A DNA stretch of 34,044 bases from an uncultured Eubacteriales bacterium (GCA_934365155.1 CAKRMZ010000014.1:1-34044), one strand, 5' to 3'; shown: positions 16,479 through 24,622, counted from the stretch's first letter. A program made the numbers and translations. The notes: generated by a model not told the origin, from the letters alone.

Positions 16479-18293
16479 ATGAAAAAGCAAATTTTATCTT
16501 TTGTCTTATGCATTCTTTTTGTCATCAGTACATTCTATGCCTGCCAACAGACTTCCGACACAAAATCCGATTCGGACTTTGGAAGCAATGAAACCGTAAA
16601 ACAGCCTGCCACTGACAACATTCCGGAACCCGATACTTCCGATGCCACTTTTGTGAAATGGGAAACCGGAAAGGTAAGTATCAGCGGAAACGGCGCGACG
16701 GAAAAAGACAATACGGTCACCATTACAAACGGCGGAACCTATGTAATCAGCGGAACCGTCAGCAACGGACGTATTATCGTAAATGCTCCGAAAAATGATG
16801 TCTGTCTTGTGCTTGACAATGCAAATATTACTTGTCTGTACAGCAGCCCTCTCTATATTTACAAATGCGAAAAAGCAAGCATTTATGTTACAGCCGAAAC
16901 CGAAAACCCTCTCTCAGACGGAACGGATTATCGATTTGATGATGGGCTCTCCTCCGAAGAGGATAGCGAGCCCAACGCCTGCCTCTATTCCAAATCAGAC
17001 CTGATTATCACCGGAAGCGGTCAATTAAATATCAATGCAAACTACAATAACGGCATTACCGGAAAAGATACTTTGCAAATTGCTTCTGCTTTAATATCTG
17101 TAAAATCCGCAAATCACGGTATCAACGGCAAGGATTCTCTCACCATTCAAAATTCCCAAATTTCCGTTTCCAGCGGCGGTGATGCACTCCGTTCTACCAA
17201 CGACAGCGACACTTCTGCCGGATTTATCTCCATTACGGATTCCAAATTGGAATTGACAGCGGGAGAAGACGGAATCCAGGCAGAAACCTCCATCACCGTT
17301 CATGGCGGCCAATGCAGCATCAATGCAGGCGGCGGCAGCAATCAAAAGATTTCTTCCGACGCCAGCGCAAAAGGAATCAAAGCCGGAACGGATATCCAAA
17401 TTGACAGCGGCAAATACAGTCTGGACTGCAACGATGATGCCATTCACGCAAACGGGAACGTTACCATTTCCGGCGGAACATACACCGTTCTCAGCGGCGA
17501 CGACGGAATCCATGCCAATCAAAACGTAAGCATTTCGGACGGCACCGTTACGGTGAACAAAAGCTATGAGGGAATTGAAGGGGCTGTCATTACCATTTCC
17601 GGCGGAACCATCAAAATCCTATCCGATGACGACGGAATCAACGCCTCCGGAGGATCCTCCGACCAAAGCCAATCGCTCCGTGCCCCCGGTCCTTTCGGCG
17701 GTTCATCGTCCGATTGCTCCATTTGCATTTCCGGAGGAATCATTTATATTGATGCATCCGGAGACGGAATTGATTCCAACGGAGATCTGAACATTTCCGG
17801 AGGCGAAGTATATATCAGCGGTTCTACCGGCAACGGCGACAGTGCTGTCGACTATGACGGAAATGCAATTATTACCGGAGGAATCGTCATCGCCGCCGGC
17901 TCATCCGGAATGGCTCAGAATTTCAGCAACAGCTCCACTCAGGGCTGCATTCTTTTAAACTACTCTTCGTTTTCCAACGCTGAGATTTGTTTGTTTGATG
18001 AAGCCGGGACGGAATTGCTGCGCTATACTCCGCCGAAAAGCTATAACAGCATTCTCATCAGCTGCCCCGATCTTGTAAAAGACGGAAGCTATACCGTCAC
18101 CGCATGCGGACAGACAAAATCCGTAACCTTAAGCAGTCTGATATACGGCGACCAAAACGGAATGAACGGCCCGAATTCTTCGGGCGGAAATATGGGCAAT
18201 CTTCCTTTCCCCGGAATGGGCCGAAATGATATGCCCGATAACCCCCAAAACAGAAATGACAGACCCGAAATTTCGGGAGGCTTCAATGTTTGA
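16479..18293 (+). CDS. Cthe_2159-like beta-helix lipoprotein (carbohydrate-binding family)
   Basis: A protein of 604 residues. The N-terminus is a lipoprotein signal with the lipidated cysteine at residue 22 (TFYACQQ). The body is a run of imperfect repeats of about 18-25 residues with ISGGT, DDGIHANGNV and GDGIDSNGDL cores, the pattern of a right-handed parallel beta-helix of the Cthe_2159 family (known member binds acidic polysaccharide and calcium). Asp-Asp-Gly turns could bind calcium. The C-terminus is rich in Gly, Asn, Met and Pro. AGGAGG precedes the ATG. Divergent from the VTC-DUF4956 pair and sharing its control region, it is probably the surface component of that unit. Confidence 0.85.
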   Translation: MKKQILSFVLCILFVISTFYACQQTSDTKSDSDFGSNETVKQPATDNIPEPDTSDATFVKWETGKVSISGNGATEKDNTVTITNGGTYVISGTVSNGRIIVNAPKNDVCLVLDNANITCLYSSPLYIYKCEKASIYVTAETENPLSDGTDYRFDDGLSSEEDSEPNACLYSKSDLIITGSGQLNINANYNNGITGKDTLQIASALISVKSANHGINGKDSLTIQNSQISVSSGGDALRSTNDSDTSAGFISITDSKLELTAGEDGIQAETSITVHGGQCSINAGGGSNQKISSDASAKGIKAGTDIQIDSGKYSLDCNDDAIHANGNVTISGGTYTVLSGDDGIHANQNVSISDGTVTVNKSYEGIEGAVITISGGTIKILSDDDGINASGGSSDQSQSLRAPGPFGGSSSDCSICISGGIIYIDASGDGIDSNGDLNISGGEVYISGSTGNGDSAVDYDGNAIITGGIVIAAGSSGMAQNFSNSSTQGCILLNYSSFSNAEICLFDEAGTELLRYTPPKSYNSILISCPDLVKDGSYTVTACGQTKSVTLSSLIYGDQNGMNGPNSSGGNMGNLPFPGMGRNDMPDNPQNRNDRPEISGGFNV

Positions 18294-18330
18294 ATTTATT
18301 CAAACCGACATTTCGATCTGTTTATAAAGG

Positions 18331-18366
18331 ATACCGGGAAAACACAGCCTGTTTTCGGTATTTAAA
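18331..18366 (+). terminator. Probable terminator of the beta-helix lipoprotein gene
   Basis: ATACCG and AAAACA pair with TGTTTT and CGGTAT (18331-18344 with 18350-18361), with a 2-base bulge. Only a weak T-rich tail follows, so this is a candidate. Confidence 0.5.
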
Positions 18367-18397
18367 AATTAATTTTCTCAATCTTATTGATAGCAAA

Positions 18398-18432
18398 AAG
18401 AACACCCGTGAAAATCAATCACGGGTGTTCTT
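18398..18432. terminator. Strong bidirectional terminator
   Basis: A perfect 13-bp stem (AAGAACACCCGTG 18398-18410 with its complement 18420-18432), a 9-base loop and A/T runs on both sides. It serves the rightward lipoprotein gene and the leftward ABC remnant. Confidence 0.9.
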
Positions 18433-18442
18433 GCTTTTTGAT

Positions 18443-18796
18443 TTACAGTTTCCAATCAACCGCCTGTTTTTTGCCGCCGACAAAATCTGCATAAATACCG
18501 GGTTCGCAAATCAGCTGTTCATGCTTGCCCTGCTGCACAATGCGACCGTGATCGATAACGAGAATCCGATCGGCATGACGCACGGTTTTCAAACGGTGTG
18601 CAATCATAATGATTGTCTTGTCGCGCGTCAGCGCTTCAATTGCCTTTTGCAAACGGTCTTCATTTTCCGGATCCACATTGGCCGTCGCTTTATCAAGAAT
18701 GATAATCGGCGCGTCCTTCATCATGGCACGGGCGATGGAAAGCAACTGCCTTGTTGCTTTTTTATTTTCATCTGTCTCCTCAGCCGCACCTCTTTT
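18443..18796 (-). pseudogene. 3' remnant of a multidrug-type ABC exporter
   Basis: The last about 105 residues of a fused membrane/ATPase ABC exporter. From the RQLLSIARAM half of the signature motif onward the match is good: Walker B PIIILD, the D-loop NVDPENE, the switch histidine in MIAHRL and a normal C-terminus. Everything before the signature (membrane domain, Walker A, Q-loop) is missing, and the residue after the Walker B aspartate, normally catalytic Glu, is Lys. Upstream the frame stays open for about 22 unrelated codons to a stop at 18797. It lies directly behind the ABC-2 permease gene. Confidence 0.85.
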
Positions 18797-18810
18797 TTAA
18801 ATTTCAAATC

Positions 18811-19551
18811 TTATTCCCAACGGAAAAACCGTACAGTGAAAATGGTGCAAAGTGCGCCAACTCCAAGCATAACACCAATCGGGAGCAGAATGCTTCCCGT
18901 GCTGATACCCAAAAAAGTATTTTTTATCATCGTAAGCCCCTGCGTCAAAGAGAAGAAGCTGACAATCTTCTGCATTGCCTTTGGCATGACCTCGATTGGC
19001 AGCGTCGTACCGGAAAAAATAAGCATCGGAAAATAGAGAACCGATGCAATAATGCTCGCCTGCTTGGTGTCCTTTGCCACGCCGCCTGCCAACATACCGA
19101 TGGAAAGAGTTGAGATCATGGTGAGCGCCCAGCTCCCGAGAAACCCGAAAAGCGAGCCGCGCAACCGCACGCCCCACAAAAGCGCCGCAACCGACAGCGT
19201 TGCAAGGGATACGGCACAGTAGACGAAATACATCGCCAGCTCAACGCCGAGAATGAATACGGGGCTAACCGGCGTGACGCGCAGTCGCTTGAGAATCTTC
19301 ATCTCCCGTAGACCCGATACGGCAAGCGGCAGTCCCATAAGTCCGCTTGCGCAAATCGCAACCGCGCTGACCGCTCCGAAAGACTGTTCCAAGAATGTAT
19401 AGTCCGCACCGTCATAAGCAGGTTTTGTGCCGTAGATGATGCCGAGAATAATGAAAATTACAAGCGGCATGATAACAGCAAAGATCACCATATTCATATC
19501 CCGCAGGCTGAGCTTCAGCTCCGTTTTCAGAAAAGTAAAAAAGCGTTTCAT
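18811..19551 (-). CDS. ABC-2 type transporter permease
   Basis: A protein of 246 residues with six predicted membrane segments, typical of ABC-2 exporters of the NatB/DrrB class. The segment GVAKDTKQASIIASVLYFPMLIFSGTTLP is the characteristic late loop and helix of that group. It would form the channel of a drug or lipid-like export pump with the ATPase encoded just upstream, whose gene it overlaps by 4 bases (ATGA). The region is richer in G+C than the his operon, suggesting transfer. Confidence 0.92.
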   Translation of the reverse strand: MKRFFTFLKTELKLSLRDMNMVIFAVIMPLVIFIILGIIYGTKPAYDGADYTFLEQSFGAVSAVAICASGLMGLPLAVSGLREMKILKRLRVTPVSPVFILGVELAMYFVYCAVSLATLSVAALLWGVRLRGSLFGFLGSWALTMISTLSIGMLAGGVAKDTKQASIIASVLYFPMLIFSGTTLPIEVMPKAMQKIVSFFSLTQGLTMIKNTFLGISTGSILLPIGVMLGVGALCTIFTVRFFRWE

Positions 19552-20270
19552 GCGTTCACCTCCACATCCGAAAGCGTTAGATACGCATCTTCAAAATGCT
19601 CACAGCCGCACTGTTTCTTTGCCTGCTCCACGGTTCCGCGGAAAACGGGAGTACCTTTTTTCAGAATGCAAATTTCATCGCACAGTGCCTCGACTTCATC
19701 CATAAAGTGAGAAGTCAGGAAAATCGTAAGTCCCTGCTCTTTTAAATGTTCCAGCGTTTTCCATACGCTGCGCCGCGCTTTTGCATCAAGCCCGGTGGTC
19801 AGCTCATCGAGGAACACAAGCTTCGGCCGCGGGATCAGCGCCAGTACGATAAAAAGCCTCTGGCGTTCGCCGCCCGAAAGACTCTTTACCGCGACTTTGG
19901 CTTTGTCGCCAATGCCGAATTGCTCACACAGCATGCGCCAATCGGTGGGATTGCGGTAGAGACTTGCGGTTTCCTCACAAAGCTCGGAAACCTTGATTTC
20001 TTTATGATAGTCGCCCTCTTGGAACTGCACGCCGATGCGCTCAAACAGTGTGCGGCGCTTTTTCTTCGGGTCCTGTCCCAAGAGACGCACCGTTCCTGCA
20101 TCCGCCTGCTTTGTGCCGAGCATACACTCAATCGTGGTGCTTTTCCCTGCGCCGTTTGCTCCGAGCAGCCCGAATACTGTTCCGCTTTTTACCGAAAAAT
20201 CCAAATGATCGACCACGGTTCTGCCGGCATAGGTTTTGGTCAGTCCTTCAACAAAAACAGCCTCGCTCAT
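19548..20270 (-). CDS. ABC transporter ATP-binding protein
   Basis: A protein of 240 residues with all nucleotide-binding motifs: Walker A GANGAGKST near residue 38, signature LSGGERQR, Walker B LVFLDE, D-loop and switch histidine LTSHFMDE. It powers the ABC-2 permease encoded next. Overlaps the AraC-family regulator gene upstream by 4 bases, so regulator, ATPase and permease form one translationally coupled operon. Confidence 0.95.
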   Translation of the reverse strand: MSEAVFVEGLTKTYAGRTVVDHLDFSVKSGTVFGLLGANGAGKSTTIECMLGTKQADAGTVRLLGQDPKKKRRTLFERIGVQFQEGDYHKEIKVSELCEETASLYRNPTDWRMLCEQFGIGDKAKVAVKSLSGGERQRLFIVLALIPRPKLVFLDELTTGLDAKARRSVWKTLEHLKEQGLTIFLTSHFMDEVEALCDEICILKKGTPVFRGTVEQAKKQCGCEHFEDAYLTLSDVEVNA

Positions 20271-21151
20271 TTCTGAACCCTCCTGACTGCCCGGAGCTCG
20301 ATATAGCCGCGCTCGCCGCGAGGTTCAAGCTGGATGCGCGGATTCTCATCATCCCAGCGGTAGCCGATGGCGGACGGATTATAGACGTTCATTGCCGCCT
20401 GCACGGTGCGGATGGCTTCGCAGTAATTTTCCTCCCGGAAGGGCTGACCCTGAAACATCAGATATTCCGCCTCCGGCAGATGAATGGTGTCGAAGCCCTC
20501 CGGGATCATTCCCATATAATCGGTTTCGACCTCCACACCCTGCACATAGGTGGAGGTGTTCGGCTTTTTGTACTTTTCGGGAAGCCACATGGAAACCGGC
20601 TCTCCGCAGAGCGATTTCATGCTCATAAGGATCCCCCAGACATCGCAGTTTACCTCCTCGCAGTAGGGAAAATAGTCTGCCGCTTGCCTGCCGCGCTTGA
20701 TGATACACAGGCGTTCCGGCTTGCGGATGGCCTGTATAAAAATCGGTTGAATGTTAGACACGTCGATGTTCTCCTTTCTCAGTTCACGATATTTTGCGCC
20801 GTAAGAAATGAAGAACGGGACGGGAACGGGATTTTTCATGTAGTCGCTGGGGTTCAGACCGAACTCCCGGTAAAATGCCCGCGTGAAGGTGTCCACATTG
20901 GTAAAACCGGCATCCATCGCCGCGTCGATGACTTTGACGTCTCCGCTCTGCAGCTGTTTTGCCGCCTGCGTGAGCCGGTATTTGCGAATATACTCGGTCG
21001 GTGTCAGACCGAGAAAATCTCGGAACAGCCGATAGGCATACCACGGAGAAAACAGTGAGGCCTGCGCAAGATCAGACAGACTGATTTCCTCTGTTTTATT
21101 CTTTTCTATGTAGTCCTGCATCCGCTGGACAGCCAAAATCTGTTCCTTCAT
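20267..21151 (-). CDS. AraC-family regulator with GyrI-like effector domain
   Basis: A protein of 294 residues. Residues 1-110 hold two helix-turn-helix motifs of the AraC/XylS type (SLSDLAQASLFSPWYAYRLF and AAMDAGFTNVDTFTRAFYREFG). Residues about 125-294 resemble the GyrI/BmrR-type small-molecule domain. This layout (Rob-like) senses hydrophobic or cationic drugs and activates efflux. First gene of the three-gene operon, so probably autoregulatory; a palindrome lies in its promoter. AAGGAG precedes the ATG. Confidence 0.92.
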   Translation of the reverse strand: MKEQILAVQRMQDYIEKNKTEEISLSDLAQASLFSPWYAYRLFRDFLGLTPTEYIRKYRLTQAAKQLQSGDVKVIDAAMDAGFTNVDTFTRAFYREFGLNPSDYMKNPVPVPFFISYGAKYRELRKENIDVSNIQPIFIQAIRKPERLCIIKRGRQAADYFPYCEEVNCDVWGILMSMKSLCGEPVSMWLPEKYKKPNTSTYVQGVEVETDYMGMIPEGFDTIHLPEAEYLMFQGQPFREENYCEAIRTVQAAMNVYNPSAIGYRWDDENPRIQLEPRGERGYIELRAVRRVQK

Positions 21152-21174
21152 TCTTCTCAGCTCCTTACGGGAAC

Positions 21175-21204
21175 ATTATACCGTGCCGAGAGAATCTTCT
21201 CTCG
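21175..21204 (-). promoter_or_regulatory. Promoter and 18-bp palindrome of the AraC/ABC-2 operon
   Basis: A TATAAT box (minus strand, 21180-21175) lies 24 bases before the regulator gene. An inverted repeat at 21187-21204, CGAGAGAA-TC-TTCTCTCG, sits 6 bases upstream of the -10 box in place of a recognisable -35. This is the expected place for activator binding. Which protein binds is inferred. Confidence 0.65.
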
Positions 21205-21283
21205 ACTTTCCTTGCTATTTCGCGCTTCCGATGGGAACTGTATGCTCCTGCTTCACTTGCATTTTCACCGGAACTCCTTTTTG

Positions 21284-21324
21284 AAAAAAAGGCGCAGAGC
21301 AAAACCCTCCGGTAAAGCTCTGCG
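21284..21324 (-). terminator. Terminator of the GNAT gene at 21373
   Basis: CGCAGAGC (21293-21300) pairs with GCTCTGCG (21317-21324). Read leftward the stem runs into CCTTTTTTT. It ends the leftward transcript of the small accessory genes before the AraC/ABC-2 promoter. Confidence 0.85.
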
Positions 21325-21372
21325 TCTTTCGGTATTTGTGCTATGTTCGATAAATGTTTCTGCCGGGCTGTT

Positions 21373-21903
21373 TTACGTTTGGCTGCCCGTTTCGTTCAGT
21401 TCGAGATTCATCAGGTCAAAATCAATATATTCTCCATTGATTTTGAAAAAATGAGGAAACGTACACAGCTTTCGAAAGCCGTACTTCTCATATAGGTGAA
21501 TCGCACGGGCATTGCTGCTGCGCACCTCAAGATTTAACTGCTCAAAGCCGTTCTCTTTGGCAAAGGCCAGAATCGCTTCCATCAGGGCAGGTGCCGCGCC
21601 ACAGCCCCACCATGCTTTTTTCAGACTGATACCGAACACCCCGCGGTGGCGCATGCGATTGCTTCTGCGGTTCAAACTTGCCGTGCCGATGATCTCACCA
21701 TCCACTTTGGCAAAATACTGTACATTATCCGCCGAATCGCACTGTGAGCGCAGATAGTCTTGTTCTGCTTCAAGGCTAAGCGGCACCCCCTCCGCGCCAA
21801 AACTGAGGTTGTCGGTTTCTCCGCCGATGATTTTCAAATAATCAAGCAATGCAGCGGCTTCCTCCGGCTGTGCGCGTTCAATGACAAACAAACTGTTATT
21901 CAA
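21373..21903 (-). CDS. GNAT family N-acetyltransferase
   Basis: A protein of 176 residues with a single GNAT domain. The acetyl-CoA-binding region is around GVFGISLKKAWWGCGAAPALMEAI (about 90-113), and the closing fold elements are LEVRSSNARAIHLYEKYGF. Substrate unknown. The start appears to be a TTG at 21903, with AGGAAG about eight bases upstream. Its C-terminus is closely similar to the GNAT remnant at 24640-24771. Confidence 0.92.
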   Translation of the reverse strand: MNNSLFVIERAQPEEAAALLDYLKIIGGETDNLSFGAEGVPLSLEAEQDYLRSQCDSADNVQYFAKVDGEIIGTASLNRRSNRMRHRGVFGISLKKAWWGCGAAPALMEAILAFAKENGFEQLNLEVRSSNARAIHLYEKYGFRKLCTFPHFFKINGEYIDFDLMNLELNETGSQT

Positions 21904-21905
21904 CT

Positions 21906-22184
21906 TTAAAACTTCCTTTCTTCTGTATTTTTCCGTGTATTATTTACAAAATCCAGCGGCTGCATGGTGCCCTCAACCGATTCTACCGGAGCGCTCCCCC
22001 AAGTGATCCCCACTTTCTCACACACGGTGCTGTCCAGCAGTTCCCGCACCTCGTCGGTCAGCAATCTTTTGCAAGCATCATCCACAAGCTCCGGTTTTTT
22101 CAGGCAATCGGCCAAAATATCGTTCTTTGCGGCCAGCAGTGCTACCGCGACCAGTAGCGTGATAATTTTGCTGAATGCTTTCAT
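21906..22184 (-). CDS. Small protein with an N-terminal hydrophobic segment, unknown
   Basis: A protein of 92 residues. Residues 1-19 (KAFSKIITLLVAVALLAA) look like a signal peptide or membrane anchor. The rest is a mildly acidic, helix-prone segment with three cysteines (residues 27, 38 and 55). I do not recognise the family. AAAAGGATAAAG before the ATG and a gap of only 2 bases to the GNAT gene favour real expression. It could also be a fragment of a longer protein. Confidence 0.5.
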   Translation of the reverse strand: MKAFSKIITLLVAVALLAAKNDILADCLKKPELVDDACKRLLTDEVRELLDSTVCEKVGITWGSAPVESVEGTMQPLDFVNNTRKNTEERKF

Positions 22185-22210
22185 ACTTTATCCTTTTTGT
22201 CCCGTAATCT

Positions 22211-22660
22211 TTACAGATCGAGGGCGTACCATTCCTCGCCGGTTTTTTGAAAGCCCAGACAGGAGAACATATTTTGACTCTGTGTATTAAAGGAATAGAT
22301 ATTGGCCGTGACCCGGTGCATTCCCTGTTCGCGCGCCTTCTCCAGCATCGCGCGGATGCACCGCCGTCCGATGTGGCGGTTCTGAAATTCCTTGCAAACC
22401 ACGATGGCCAGTTCACCGCTGCTCCGCAGCGAAACATCACCCACCAGCTCGCCGCGGTAGCGGATGTAATAGCAGTCGCCGCTGCTGCTCAGGTATGTGT
22501 ACATAGCCTTCAGCCGTTCCGGTGAATATGGCACGTCGATGTTGTCAACCTGCTTACACACGTCCGGGTCCTGATACCACGGGAGAGCGGCGGCCTCATC
22601 AGGGTAATAGGGGATCAGCGTGATGTCGCTGTCAACGGTTATTTCTTTTATAGCACGCAT
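22211..22660 (-). CDS. GNAT family N-acetyltransferase
   Basis: A protein of 149 residues. The middle (LAIVVCKEFQNRHIGRRCIRAMLEKA) is the acetyl-CoA-binding strand-loop-helix, and NTQSQNMFSCLGFQKTG is the closing segment. Start chosen at 22660: CAGGAGGT lies 8 bases before it, and the stop codon of the upstream M50-like gene is one base away. A longer frame to 22738 would lie inside that gene. Substrate unknown. Confidence 0.9.
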   Translation of the reverse strand: MRAIKEITVDSDITLIPYYPDEAAALPWYQDPDVCKQVDNIDVPYSPERLKAMYTYLSSSGDCYYIRYRGELVGDVSLRSSGELAIVVCKEFQNRHIGRRCIRAMLEKAREQGMHRVTANIYSFNTQSQNMFSCLGFQKTGEEWYALDL

Positions 22661-22661
22661 C

Positions 22662-23177
22662 TCAGACCTCCTGTCCCGAGTCTTTCGAAAACGACCGGCG
22701 GTAATCAGGCAGTATCCGCTGCCAGAATACCAGCCCATTTACAAGGAGCAGCACTCCGAAAAGGCACCTTGCCGCCCATTCCGGGCAAAGAAGTGAAATG
22801 CCGTTCATATCCCCGCCACCAAACAGGCCGCAGAGAATACTCAGATACAGTGGATCAAGGAGCAAAAAGGCAATTGTTATATAATACAGCATTGCGCGAA
22901 ACAGCTTGCTCTTGACATTACAGATTTTCTTTACAAGGGCTGTCAGCAGATACGCGGCACAAAAGGTCGCCATCGCTCCCACAAGACAAAAAATGCCAAG
23001 CTGCACATTTGTCATGCGCTCAGCGTAGACATCAATCTGCACGCCGAGTCCCATAAATTTTATCTGTCGGAACACCCCTGCAAAAAGCGCATAAAGAAGG
23101 TGCGCCCCTTCATGCACAAGATAGTAGGCGACAAGTGCCGCCAAAATGCCTATGTATTGTCGTGTTCGTTTTGACAT
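22662..23177 (-). CDS. Minimal M50-like membrane metalloprotease (putative)
   Basis: A protein of 171 residues with about five membrane segments. His22-Glu23-Gly-Ala-His26 (VHEGAHLL) in the first hydrophobic segment is an HExxH zinc motif, as in site-2 proteases. A possible third ligand lies in FLLLDPLYLSI, corresponding to the LDG/NPxPxxDG region of the family. It lacks PDZ or CBS domains. It could also be an inactive membrane relative. GGAGGATAA precedes the ATG at 23177, preferred over an upstream start at 23213 without a site. One base separates it from the following GNAT gene. Confidence 0.7.
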   Translation of the reverse strand: MSKRTRQYIGILAALVAYYLVHEGAHLLYALFAGVFRQIKFMGLGVQIDVYAERMTNVQLGIFCLVGAMATFCAAYLLTALVKKICNVKSKLFRAMLYYITIAFLLLDPLYLSILCGLFGGGDMNGISLLCPEWAARCLFGVLLLVNGLVFWQRILPDYRRSFSKDSGQEV

Positions 23178-23199
23178 GATTATCCTCCATCCTCCAAAA

Positions 23200-23556
23200 T
23201 CACTTTGTCTCACGGAGCCGCTTCAGGTTTTCAAAAACAAACGGGCCGTTTTCGGCAATGCGTCCCAACGTCGGACATCCCTCCAGCTCCGGACAGTCCG
23301 CACAGGTATTCAGGTTCTTTTCCCGAACGCAGTTATGTACGGAACAAAGCTTGTCGCAGAACGGCGTCTTTGCGCCCTCTACGCGGCAGCCGGTGCAGTT
23401 GATCATTTCCGGTGTAATCGTTACCCCGTTGAGCTTCGTCCACAGGGCGGCGGTTTTCTCACGCAGGGCATTGTCGTTTGTAATCGTTGCGATGCGGGCG
23501 TCACAGGGTTCGCAGTCCAGCCCGCAGCAGCCAATCAGCTGATTTGTGTTTTTCAT
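23200..23556 (-). CDS. DUF3795 cysteine-rich protein
   Basis: A protein of 118 residues with at least 12 cysteines: CCGLDCEPCDA at the start, CTGC, CDKLCSVHNC, and CADCPELEGC at the end. This is the DUF3795 pattern, thought to bind zinc or an iron-sulfur cluster; function unknown. Start chosen at 23556 with GGAGGT seven bases upstream; an in-frame extension to 23610 is not conserved in style. Confidence 0.88.
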   Translation of the reverse strand: MKNTNQLIGCCGLDCEPCDARIATITNDNALREKTAALWTKLNGVTITPEMINCTGCRVEGAKTPFCDKLCSVHNCVREKNLNTCADCPELEGCPTLGRIAENGPFVFENLKRLRETK

Positions 23557-23691
23557 AGATACCTCCACAAATTTGAATTTGTTAATCTCGTTCACTTGCG
23601 ACAATACCACATAAAAAATCTTCTCCTGAAAGCCTTTTTGCTTTCCATATCTGCATCATTTTCATATCCCTTTCTCAGAAAGCTGAAATTT

Positions 23692-24117
23692 CTATTTCTG
23701 CTGCCACGCCATTACATAATCCTTTTCCCCGGTAGCTTCATCTAAGCCATTATGCTGAATCTCAAATCCTTCTCTTTGATAAAAAGATACTGCCCGTGTG
23801 TTCTTTTGATATACATTCAAGAGTAGCTTATTTCTTTTCTCCTTTGCATGATTCAGCAAAATTTTACCTATACCCTGCGATTGCATTTTATCAGAAACAA
23901 AAATACCCTCAACATATTCATCGTTCAACCCTATAAATCCCTGTGTTTCTTTATCATGCTCATACACATAAACCTCTGCCTGCGGCAGTGCGGCCTTCAC
24001 TGATTCAAAATTGCTCTTCCAGTATTGGGCAGGAATAAAATAATGTGCCTTTATATTTGTATCCAGCCATATATCTGCGATTTTATTTATATCCGCTTTT
24101 CGTAATTCTCTAATCAT
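23692..24117 (-). CDS. GNAT family N-acetyltransferase
   Basis: A protein of 141 residues that begins MIRELRKADINKIADIW. It carries VEGIFVSDKMQSQGIGKILLNHAKE, where QSQGIG is the acetyl-CoA pyrophosphate loop, and closes with NTRAVSFYQREGFEI. Resembles small GNATs such as YiaC/PA4866 in length. GGAGAGGTG lies upstream of the ATG at 24117. Substrate unknown. Confidence 0.92.
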   Translation of the reverse strand: MIRELRKADINKIADIWLDTNIKAHYFIPAQYWKSNFESVKAALPQAEVYVYEHDKETQGFIGLNDEYVEGIFVSDKMQSQGIGKILLNHAKEKRNKLLLNVYQKNTRAVSFYQREGFEIQHNGLDEATGEKDYVMAWQQK

Positions 24118-24154
24118 AACGGCACCTCTCCTGCAAATTCCAAGTTTGTCTATG

Positions 24155-24622
24155 TCATAACTCTCGTATATATATTTTTTCTTCAAGGCCCCAAGGAGCA
24201 ATTTTTCGGTCTATTACACCAAACCCGTATTTTTCATACAAATTTTCGTGGTCGCTTACTATATACACCTTGTTATAACCAATATTTTTTATATAATCAA
24301 TGGCATACCCAATCAGTTGTTGGCTCAATCTATTACCTCTGTATTCTTCTCCGACAAATATAAAGCCGATATAAGGTGTATAATCCACATCCGGAATACA
24401 GTCCGTTTTGGAAACTGTACAATAACCGCAGATTTTTTCATCATCTACCGCAACAATAACTCTTTCCCAGTCGCTGAATTCATTATGATCCATGGCACTC
24501 GCCAGTGTTTTTCCCGCTTTCCACGAACAGCTCTCTGCATAATTTCGTACTTTGCACCACAATTCATCCGATGACGTAACAGTTCTGAAATTCATATTTG
24601 TCTTTGTTAATCTGAAACTCAT
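24155..24622 (-). CDS. GNAT family N-acetyltransferase
   Basis: A protein of 155 residues with an acetyl-CoA loop at GEEYRGNRLSQQLIGYAIDYIK and a closing HENLYEKYGFGVID. Start taken at the ATG 24622, nine bases after AGGTG; a GTG at 24634 is also in frame. The next gene to the left starts 37 bases after its stop. Its sequence differs from the other four acetyltransferases here, so this is not a recent tandem duplication. Confidence 0.9.
   Translation of the reverse strand: MSFRLTKTNMNFRTVTSSDELWCKVRNYAESCSWKAGKTLASAMDHNEFSDWERVIVAVDDEKICGYCTVSKTDCIPDVDYTPYIGFIFVGEEYRGNRLSQQLIGYAIDYIKNIGYNKVYIVSDHENLYEKYGFGVIDRKIAPWGLEEKIYIREL

Noticed and set aside
18290..19036. A 248-codon plus-strand frame after the lipoprotein gene
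   Set aside because: It runs through two terminators and opposite the ABC remnant and ABC-2 permease; no start signal.
20048..21058. A 336-codon open frame on the plus strand
   Set aside because: It lies opposite the ATPase and AraC/GyrI genes, which have full family motifs. The G+C-rich region keeps antisense frames open; its product resembles no protein and has no ribosome binding site.
23582..23665. A 27-codon frame between the GNAT at 23692 and the DUF3795 gene
   Set aside because: It has an AAAGGG site, but the peptide shows no recognisable feature; insufficient for a gene call.
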